This document shows positions 56,406 to 64,000 of a stretch of DNA of 64,000 nt, one piece after another. The notes under the pieces were generated by a model that was not told the DNA's origin, did not search any database, and saw only the letters and a program-made list of their open reading frames with translations. The position numbers were made by a program, and so were the translations under genes. Source of the DNA: Pilatotrama ljubarskyi (taxonomy: Eukaryota > Basidiomycota > Agaricomycetes > Polyporales > Polyporaceae); contig MU277722.1 in the NCBI GenBank assembly GCA_022385805.1, positions 170,141 through 234,140 of the forward strand, in the 5' to 3' direction. Numbering within the stretch: the stretch's first letter is position 1; each line of letters starts with the position of its first letter.

Positions 56406-57326
56406 CTACTCCAGGTTATCGGCGCCCTCCTCCTCGCAATCGCCGTAGTCCTCGCAATCACCATCGTCCTCAAAATTCCAATCCCCGTCCGCTTTGGCGA
56501 GGACAGGCGAGTTCGGTGGAACACGCGGAGTAGTGTCGCAAAGGGAATCGAGCAGGACCGATACAATGCTCGGCTCGCGCCGAATGAGAGCGGAGTTTGC
56601 ACCGCTGCCCCAGATGGGATGCACTATGACGTCGCGGCAGGGGTTGTCCAAAGCACCGCGGGATTCTACGCCGAAGTAGGGTTGCTCGGGCCGGTAAGGC
56701 ACGAGAGCCGCGTGCGCTCCCGTGCCGTGGAGAGGGTGGACGACCATGGCACCCGGGCCATATCCCAGGCCTTCGGTCCAGGCAGCGCGCGCGTTCAGAT
56801 CAATCTCGTCGAAGATCCATCCGACCGCGCCGCTGAGGGAGCGCGTCCGGAACCGAGCCAGTTCGATCCACCGAGTAGTCTCCAAGCCGATCCTCTGCAA
56901 GGATGTCCACGCGTTGCGCCAGATCTCGGCCGGCCAGCGGCCTTGCACCGGGTTATGTCCGTGGACTTGCTCCAGGTACTCGAAGACGCGAGGAGCGGGA
57001 AGTCCAAGTTCGTGATACGAGCCCTCGCGAGTGATGGTCGGGGGAGTGCCGAGGGTAACTCCTGGCAGGTAGCCGTGGGAAGCGGCACGGATGCGGTCCG
57101 CAAACTCAATGAGGAAGAACCACAGAGTGCCCGCAATAGCATCCGAGAGTTGATAGTATTCATCACCGTCAACAGAGACGACGGTGATGTAGCGCTGAAT
57201 AAAGGGATCCTGGAGATTGAGACGGAAGGGATCCAGGAGTGGGAGCAAGGCCATGGTAGGAGCTATCGTTGTCGGGATTAGGGGACCCTGCGAAGAGGAA
57301 TGATCGCCCATGAGAGTAATAGACAT
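56406..57326 (-). CDS. Extra ORF downstream of pol
   Basis: A 306-aa ORF on the same strand as gag-pol, starting 120 bp after the integrase stop, in the position an env gene would take. Sequence: LSDAIAGTLWFFLIEFADRI, LPAPRVFEYLEQVHGHN, RWPAEIWRNAWTSLQRIGLE, then an internal duplication VVHPLHGTGAHAALV and IVHPIWGSGANSALI about 35 residues apart, then an acidic tail (DWNFEDDGDCEDYGDCEEEG). There is no signal peptide, and no membrane segment beyond one weak hydrophobic stretch (LWFFLIEF), so an envelope function is unlikely. It could be an element-borne accessory gene or an unrelated host gene next to the insertion. Unrecognised. Confidence 0.5.
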   Translation of the reverse strand: MSITLMGDHSSSQGPLIPTTIAPTMALLPLLDPFRLNLQDPFIQRYITVVSVDGDEYYQLSDAIAGTLWFFLIEFADRIRAASHGYLPGVTLGTPPTITREGSYHELGLPAPRVFEYLEQVHGHNPVQGRWPAEIWRNAWTSLQRIGLETTRWIELARFRTRSLSGAVGWIFDEIDLNARAAWTEGLGYGPGAMVVHPLHGTGAHAALVPYRPEQPYFGVESRGALDNPCRDVIVHPIWGSGANSALIRREPSIVSVLLDSLCDTTPRVPPNSPVLAKADGDWNFEDDGDCEDYGDCEEEGADNLE

Positions 57327-57445
57327 CGTGCCAAGGCGGGATTGGTCAGGAAAGGTTGACGAGAATGATGGAGAAGCTGTTGAGGTTCAGAGACCGAGTC
57401 AGCGTGATGTTCTTATAGTGGTAGCTTGCTCTGTGCCACTCATCG

Positions 57446-59026
57446 CTATAGGTGTTTGTCGGCGAGCCTCGCACTCCTCCTCGATGCCTCTGGTGATCGA
57501 GTCACTTCATTTCCGGTCCTCTTCACTGTGGCCCGTCGAGCCTCCTCACTTCCGCGTGCTTCCGGCGCCTCAATCGAGCGTTTGTTCCGCCACTCGCGCA
57601 GCACCTCAGGTGCGTTGCGTAGCTCATCCGCAGTTAGCCATTCGTCGTCTTCTGGCCCGAAATCGACAAAGCGCACCTTGTACAGTGTAATCCTCCTGCC
57701 GTTTCGCCCTTTCTTCCACTTCTGCCCAAGAATCCTTTCAACTTCGACCTCGGGGAGCTCATTGAAGTCCGCACGATTTAGGCGCTTTGTAGGACGCTCA
57801 CCGAGCTCAGGAGGCGACTGTCGGTAAGGCTCGAGGTGAGCGATATTGAGTACCGGATGAATGCCATATGACGCGGGAAGACGTAACCGGTAAGCGACCG
57901 CGCTGACTTTCTCGAGTACCTCAAATGGTCCATCGTACTTCATGAGTAGCTTCTTTCCTCTGCCGTGTTCCTGTCGAAGGAGCTGTAGTGAATGAGGGTT
58001 GAGTACTACTAGGTCGCCTTGTTCAAACTCGTACCGCAGTCGTCCCTTATTATATGCTTTCTTCTGATGGGCTTGACCTAATGCTAGAGCTTGCTGTGCT
58101 CGATGTCGGTCAGCCGCGAAGTGCTCCGCCATCTCGTCGGCCAATTGATGCGTTGAAGGTTCCATATTCCCGAGCTCTCCCCCCCCAGTCAATTGACGAG
58201 GAGATGGCCTTGGTACACAGGCGCTAGGATTCATCGCACTGCCTTCCGTGATTGGCATGAACCCGCGCAGCAGGTACGCCGGTGCGAACGTAGTCGCCGT
58301 GTGAGGGGTGGTATTGTATGACAGCATCAGCCCGTCGAGATGCTCGGACCAATCGTCGCGTGCTTGCGAGACGTAGGCTCGAAGAGCGATCTCGAGAGTT
58401 TGATTGAGAATCTCGGTCTGCCCATCGCTCTGCGGGTGGTGAGCAGTGGTAAGAGCACGTCGAATGTTCATATGCTTACATACCTGTCCCCAGAAATCAT
58501 TCCGCCATCGAGTATCGCGATCCGTTATGACCTGACGCGGTAAGCCGTAGTGAGCGACAATGTGATGAAAGAAGAGCTTGGCGGTTTCGTGAGCGGAGAT
58601 GGTGGTCGTGGTAGGAATGAAAAGCGCATACTTCGTTAGTTTGTCGACGATGATGAGGCAGCTGTCGTATCCATTGGACAGGGGCAGTTCCGGAATGAAA
58701 TCCATCGTCACCACCTCGAAGGGCCGACTCGGGATGGGAATGGGCTGTAGCAGACCGACAGGAGCGTGTCGCCGAGGTTTTGCTTTCTGACAGATGTCAC
58801 AAGTCGAGGTGAAGAGTTTGATATCACGCGACATCCGTGGCCAATAGTACACGCTAGCGATGCGGTTGTAAGTTCGATGATAGCCTCCGTGCGCGCCCTC
58901 AACCTTCTCATCGTGAGATTGTCTCATCACCTCCAGTCGGCGACACACAGGGACACATAGTCGACTGGCGCCGTTCCAATCCTCGAAGTATATCAGTCCT
59001 TCGTCACCTAGGTGATACTGAGGGAA
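57446..59026 (-). pseudogene. Integrase with chromodomain (3' part of broken pol)
   Basis: The frame continues pol after the 17-bp duplication. Zinc-binding HHCC region: the His pair in HDEKVEGAHGGYH, then Cys pair TCDICQKAKPRRH. Core: VTMDFIPELPLSNGYDSCLI (first Asp), VITDRDTRWRNDFWGQV (second Asp) and HHPQSDGQTEILNQTLE (Glu), so the DDE triad is kept. GPFEVLEKVSAVAYRLRLP is the GPY/F-type module. The C-terminal chromodomain (LPEVEVERILGQKWKKG, YKVRFVDFGPEDDEWLTADE, LREW) should bind methylated histone H3 and steer integration to heterochromatin. After it comes a short basic tail (RRSARLADKHL). Domains look intact; only the fusion to RT is lost. Confidence 0.85.
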
Positions 59027-61605
59027 CATACTTGCCTCCGGAACATACTTGCCTCCGGATCGTCCTTGCGAAATGCGTCGAGCACTGCACGATAGTGCGG
59101 GTCATCTTCGTATCCAGATACCCAGGCCTTCAACTCGTCCTTAGATATTCCGATGACGAGGGCGCTGGAGGTCGCTGCGGAGTAAGTAACGTGTACGTCG
59201 GGATCGTTTACGTACGGGGCGACAATATTCGTTGCGTCGACAGTTGGTGGTCCTTGGTCGTCTCCCTCGATCCATGATCTCGCGTGCTTGGAAGCTACCT
59301 TGAGGAGGCGCTCCTCGAACTGCGGGCCTAGCTCCTCAAAGGCATTCTTGAGCGGGTCGTTGATCTGGTCGCTCAGAGTAAGAGTCGGCTGGTCGGTTGC
59401 GAGCGGCCCCGCTTGGTGTGGTACACGTCGACGGAGTCTCGAAATGGGATCGACATTGGAGTGAACGCGACCCGCGCGATGAACGATACGCAACTTGGGA
59501 TATGCTGAAAAGACGGTACCCCAGGTGAGTAACCGACGATTGACGTTTTGGAATGTCCGACTCCACGTGAGCGCGGCATGGTCAGTGATAGCGAGAACGT
59601 CCTCACCCTCGATATAAGGCTGGAACTTGATGAGTCCTTCCTTCAAGGCAAGAGCCTCGCGCTCGGTGGGAGAGTAGTTCCGTTCGGCGGCTTTCAAGAT
59701 CCGCGACCAATAGGCGATGACACGTTCGACGTGGACTATCGTGTCCTCGAAGCGGTCCGCCCAGGGCCCTGGAGAAGGGACGTCAGGGTCCCCTTTTGCC
59801 ACCTGAGTGACGAGTACCGGGATCGCTTCACCAGCTTTGTACGCACGAGCCAACCGGTCGTACATGCGCGTCCCTTTGAGATCCCGGACCGCTATTGGTT
59901 GTACTTGTTGCAAGATGGCGGCGAGCCCGTAATCGCATGCGTCCGAATATACGCGGTAAGGCAGCCCTGGAATAGCGTGAGCACGGACTGGTGCTTGCAC
60001 TAGGACTTGCTTACAGAGTTCGAAGGCTTCCTGATGTACTTCGCTCCATAGCCAGTCCCGGTCTTTCTTCAATAAATCGAAGAGAGGGGCTGCTATCCAA
60101 GCATAGAACGGGATGTAAGCGGAGAAGTACACCATCATCCCGAGGAAGGTGTGAAGCTCACTCACGTTACGTGGGGGAGCTAGTTCGGTGATCGCCTTGA
60201 CCTTGTCTTGGTGTGTCGATAGCCCGAGCCGGGACACTTTCTGTCCCAATAACATTAGAGATCGATACGCGAAGTGACATTTCGCAGGAGCGAGCGTCAC
60301 GCCGGCACTGGCGATTGCCTGAAGGACCTTGTCCACGTGTCGGATGTGTTCGTCAAGCGTGGTGGAGTACACGACGATATCATCGATGTACACGAGTGCG
60401 AACATCCATAGGTAGGGCGCGAGAACTCCTTGCATGATGCGCTGGAAGATACTTGGCCCATTCCTCAGCCCGAAAGGCATACGCTTGAATTGGTGTAGTC
60501 CGCGGTGCGTGCGGAATGCCGTTTTCGGGCGATCTTCTTCCGTAATGATCGTCTGGGTGAAGCCGGCGAGGGCGTCCATCGTCGAGAGCCACTGAGCTCC
60601 GGAGAGAGCGTGCATGATATCCTCCTGTCTAGGGAGAGGAAATTCATCCGGCACCGTTAGTTCATTGAGCTTGCGGTAGTCGACCACCATACGTGGCTTA
60701 CCGTTGCGGTAAACTATGAACGCGGGCGCGCCCCAGGGCGACACGGATGGCTCAATGACTCCTAACTCCACCCACTTATCCATTTGCGCGTCCATGACCT
60801 CCCGCTTCGCTGGAGAACCGGGGAAGGGAGGCAGCGAGACCTCTTTGGCACCTGGGCGAAGGGGAATGGTGCACACGCTGCCCTTGATGGTCCCGAGCCG
60901 TCCGTCTAGAGAGAATGCGGCTTGATTGCGTATGAGCATCTGCAGAAAATCTGCTCGTCGTCCTGGGTCCAGCTCCTCTGAGATGTCGATATCGCGTACA
61001 AACGCATTGAAAGATGTTTCTTCCGGCGGTGCCTCAGAAGTCTTTGGACCACCCTCGAGCGGTTCCTCGGCGAGCGGATCCTCCGAAGTCAGTCGCACTG
61101 AATCGAGAGGAAGATCAACCGCTTCAGCTTGAATGGCATGACCGGTCACCTCTCGAGGAGTCGTCTGTGAGACTACAAGCTGTCGGACCATGTGTGCGTG
61201 CGCCTCCATTCGCTGGAGCTGCCCCGCACCGTACGCATGGTTCTTGTCAAGCCAATGTTCCGGTCGATGTGCGGTACCCAGGGCCTGTCCCTCTCCGATG
61301 CTCACGGGCGTATGAGAGAGGTTGGCTACGTGCAGTACCGGTCGGTCTCGATGCATGAGGGTGTCGGGTGAGCCATACACGTCGTCAACATTCCGGACCA
61401 CCTGCAGTAAGCGTTCAACGTACAGGACGTTGACGTCGGTAGGAAAGTGAGTGCGAACCTTGACAAGTCGGGACTCTCTGGGTTGTATGACGACGCCTTC
61501 TGCTGCTCGGACTGTGGGGTCTCTTGCCTTACGAGCATGTCTCTGCTTAACCCGACGGAGTCGCGTCTTCCTTTTGGACGGGTCGAGCGTTCGCACCGCC
61601 CTCAC
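59008..61605 (-). pseudogene. Reverse transcriptase/RNase H (middle part of broken pol)
   Basis: An uninterrupted frame of 865 codons. RT landmarks: YRNGKPRMVVDYRKLNELTV, LPRQEDIMHALSGAQWLSTM, the palm motif LVYIDDIVVYS with both Asp residues, and the thumb/connection LHTFLGMMVYFSAYIPFYAW. RNase H: YRVYSDACDYGLAAILQQ, a Glu in YSPTEREALALKEGLIKFQP, and AITDHAALTW. The frame ends early (..MFRRQVCSLSIT) because of the 17-bp duplication. It begins directly after an in-frame TGA that separates it from the protease. Confidence 0.88.
59024..59057. repeat. 17-bp tandem duplication in pol
   Basis: The 17-mer GAACATACTTGCCTCCG occurs twice without a gap (59024-59040 and 59041-59057). Removing one copy would keep a single frame from RNase H into the integrase, so the duplication is the cause of the break. 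Confidence 0.95.
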
Positions 61606-62315
61606 TTCTACTCAAAAGGCGTGTCCGTCCTCGTCGCGCAGTGTAGGTCCCACCGAGCTGTGAGAGGCCATGGTGAGCTGTGGGGCTCCGAACTGCACGG
61701 ACGTCTCACCTGCATTTCGCACTATGGATACGGAGTATTGATCAGCGAAATCGTTGCCAAGGATCAAAGGGGTGGTCATCCCTTTGACCACATAGGCCTC
61801 GACATTCATCTTGACGACTCCCCCGTGCGTCTCGAAGTACAAATCGAGCGGTACGTAGCCGTTGATAGTGGCGTTGCCCGTGACTTGTACTAGCCGGACC
61901 TTCTGCCCGTTGCGTACTCGAGGCGCATCTTTGAGTTGTGCTAAAGCTCGCTGCGAGATGAGGGTGATGTCCGATCCAGAATCGACGATGATCGGTGTCG
62001 GGTCATTGTCCCAGGAGTGAAGGCGGCCTTCGACCGTGGTCGCGTGCGCTCCCAGAAAGGTGCATCCGGGCGGTCGTGCCATTCGTCGCCCTAGTTGTAT
62101 GAAGTCTGTGGAGTCCTCCGGGCGCGCTGCCCGTCGCTTGGTTTCTATACGAAAGACGCGTGCGGCGCGTCGTCGATCACGGCGATTGGGCGGTCGGTCT
62201 GGAGCTTGCGCAGCGACGGAGAAGGTTTGCACTGATCTGTCCTCGTCGGTAGGTTCCTCCGAACGTGATTCAACTCCTTCCGCAGCGGAGGAGGAACCAG
62301 AGGCCGGAGGCGGAC
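61606..62315 (-). pseudogene. Aspartic protease region of pol
   Basis: The frame is open from the gag stop region. The catalytic motif is PIIVDSGSDITLISQRAL (D-S-G). GYVPLDLYFETHGGVVKMNV and a hydrophobic strand with MTTPLILGNDFADQ follow, matching retropepsin layout. It sits in the -1 frame relative to gag and overlaps its end. It stops at a TGA (after EDGHAF) beyond which the same frame continues as VEVRAVRTLD in the RT part, so this is a nonsense change inside pol. Confidence 0.8.
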
Positions 62316-63964
62316 TTAAAAATCCGAGCCTTGTGCCTCGTCGTCGGAGTCGGACAGAACATCGTAGTAGAGGGACTCGTACTCCTCCTGGGCAAGAATT
62401 TCGTCCGCTTCGATCTGTCCGCTTGCAAGGTGAGCGCGCACCCTCTTCATGCCCTTCCGCGCATACTTACAGCTATAGTCCCAATGCTTTCCGCTACCAC
62501 AGTGTCGACACGGTCGCGCGTTGACGGACTCCGGGGTCTTCTTGTCCACATTAGAGTCATCTTTGGGGAACGCGGGCGGCGGCATGTGTCTTGATTGACC
62601 TGTGAGACCTTGATTTGCGCGTGCACGGTAAGGAGCGTGATTCAAGGTCGGCCTGACGTCGCGCGGGTACTGACCGTGTGACGCAGCTCTACCCGCCCCA
62701 ATGAACGAGTCCATCTGTAGAAGGTCGTCCTCGTGCATCTTGATTGCATTTTGAAGCTCTGCAGTAGTCTGATAGCTCTTGAAGGCGAGAATGGTTTTCC
62801 ATGCAAGTGGCGCGCCGGCCATAATTTCGCTGATGAGCTCGCTTTCAGAATACGAGAATACGAGATCGAGTAGCTCCTTCTTACGGATGAAGTATTGACT
62901 AGGAGATTCGCGAGAATTATCAGTGTCGCGGAACCTAATGGCGAGTGCTTGCTTCCGAGCCTTCTCGTACCATGAGCGATTCATGTAGTAGCGACCAATT
63001 TCCTGTCGGATGTCCTCCCAGTCAGTCTCGCATTCTTCACGGACGCGTTCGGGAAGTGAGAAGTACCAAATCTCAGCATCGCCCGTGAAGCGCTGTGGGA
63101 CTACGGAACCTAGTTGCTGACGGACCGTTGTGGACTTCTTCGCGATCGAGTTGACGCGCAGAATCCACCGCGCGAGTTTGTCGGGGTTGCCGTCCCACGT
63201 CGGCACGATCTCCATCTTCAATTTGAAGTCGAAGTGCGCCTCGTGCACGTTGGGCGGTCCTCTGCGAGGGCCAGCAAAGGTTGCTCCCTGATAGGGTCCT
63301 CCGTCCGGCGGTCCTCCGCCAGGCAGGCCGCGACCATAGGGAGGCTGCCGTGACTTTCCATGGCCTGACCCTCCTCGCCGTGGAGGAAATCCTCCGCCGG
63401 CGCCTCGTCGTGGACCTTCGTCATCGGAAGGCTCCGAGTCGCTCGGTCTGCCGGGAGGAGGGGCGGAGTTGCGCGGTGGCGTGAGCGCGGGCGAGACAGT
63501 CCTCCTAAAAAGTCCTGTCATGCCATTAGCAGGCGCGAACTCTCCTCCAACGCGATCCTCCTCGTGTTTGATCCTTCGCGGGGTGGCCGGTGCTGATTCG
63601 TTGACGATGATGGAGTCCTCCCTCATCTGCTGGGCTGTCGGACCGTAGGATCGGATTGGTTCATCCCTAGGGTAGCGGTTGGCTGCTAGATGGGGAGGCG
63701 CGTCTCGGACAGGCTTCCTGGGAGCTGTAGGCAGCGGTGGAGGCGAGGAGATCGGGGTACGGGCATACTCCTGTCTCGCCGCGCGCCGCTCCTTCCTGGT
63801 CGCGCGTGGGGTGCCGGTCACATCGTCGTCCTCCGGAAGCCCTAGGAAAGATGACCCAGTCTCCCAGAAGGGTTCCTCGTCGAACTGATGCACTTCCGCT
63901 AAGCGAGCAAGGAAATATTCAACTTCCCGGCGGAAGCAAACTCCGAGGACCTCGAAGTCATTGA
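62316..63964 (-). CDS. Gag-like capsid/nucleocapsid protein (5' end open)
   Basis: Over 525 residues. The frame stays open to near the right edge (NDFEVLGVCFRREVEYFLAR) without an ATG, so the N-terminus is outside. The first part is Pro/Gly/Arg-rich and disordered. The capsid-like core includes KMEIVPTWDGNPDKLARWIL, IWYFSLPERVREECETDWED, YYMNRSWYEKARKQALAIRF, YFIRKKELLDLVFSYSESEL and EIMAGAPLAWKTIL, typical of fungal Ty3/gypsy Gag. A single zinc knuckle of CCHC type follows (CRHCGSGKHWDYSC). The acidic end (DEILAQEEYESLYYDVLSDS) precedes a stop in a T-run that may serve frameshifting into pol. It assembles virus-like particles and packages element RNA. Confidence 0.85.
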
Positions 63965-64000
63965 GACTATGGACATACCCGTTGGCCGTAATATCTCTTC

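Larger units (their letters stand above)
57446..63964 (-). mobile_element. Ty3/gypsy chromovirus, decayed, 5' end outside the window
   Basis: Gag, protease, reverse transcriptase/RNase H and integrase lie in the order of Ty3/gypsy elements, with a chromodomain after the integrase, the mark of chromoviruses. Pol is broken by an in-frame TGA between protease and RT, and by a 17-bp tandem duplication between RNase H and integrase. Gag runs off toward the right edge. Neither LTR could be identified inside the window. Polypore genomes commonly carry this lineage. Confidence 0.9.

Overview
The window is nuclear DNA of a filamentous basidiomycete, most likely an agaricomycete close to the Polyporales. 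Genes carry many 50-80 nt GT-AG introns, coding DNA is GC-rich, and the transposons are of types common in polypores (a CACTA/Tnp2-class DNA element and a chromodomain Ty3/gypsy element). No bacterial features were seen. CDS spans below run from start to stop and include introns; exon limits were worked out by hand from splice signals and reading phase. Left part (0-14.4 kb): a BTB/POZ-domain gene, then an accessory cluster in which two lineage-specific families alternate. One family has three short intronless genes (A, B, C) for disordered proteins built on a repeated H-G-H-x(n)-[IFV]-V-x-P motif, each with a TATA box 120-155 bp upstream of the start. The other is an F-box-like/LRR-like family with one intron at a conserved position; two of its four copies lie here, one broken. 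Middle (15-35 kb): a serine-rich coiled-coil gene and a small conserved gene share a divergent promoter. A 9-kb CACTA-like element with terminal inverted repeats follows, carrying a three-exon Tnp2 transposase (interrupted by an assembly gap), a multi-exon companion gene and an antisense ORF. Then come 12-nt-period minisatellites and the other two F-box-like copies, one intact and one with at least two frameshifts. 35-42 kb: a small gene with three consecutive micro-exons, a homeodomain-like gene, a 21-nt minisatellite and long stretches without recognisable genes. Right part (41-55 kb) is conserved housekeeping DNA: a queuosine-nucleotide N-glycosylase (QNG1) and the chaperonin subunit theta (CCT8) are divergently transcribed, with a 441-bp MITE in the shared promoter. 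They are followed by a 12-exon, about 2175-residue BEM2-type RhoGAP. From 55 kb to the right edge lies a decayed chromovirus on the minus strand (gag, protease, RT/RNase H, integrase with chromodomain) with an extra ORF downstream of pol; its 5' LTR lies outside the window. The best candidates for undescribed biology are the HGH-repeat family interleaved with the F-box family, the micro-exon gene, the transposon companion genes, and the extra retroelement ORF.
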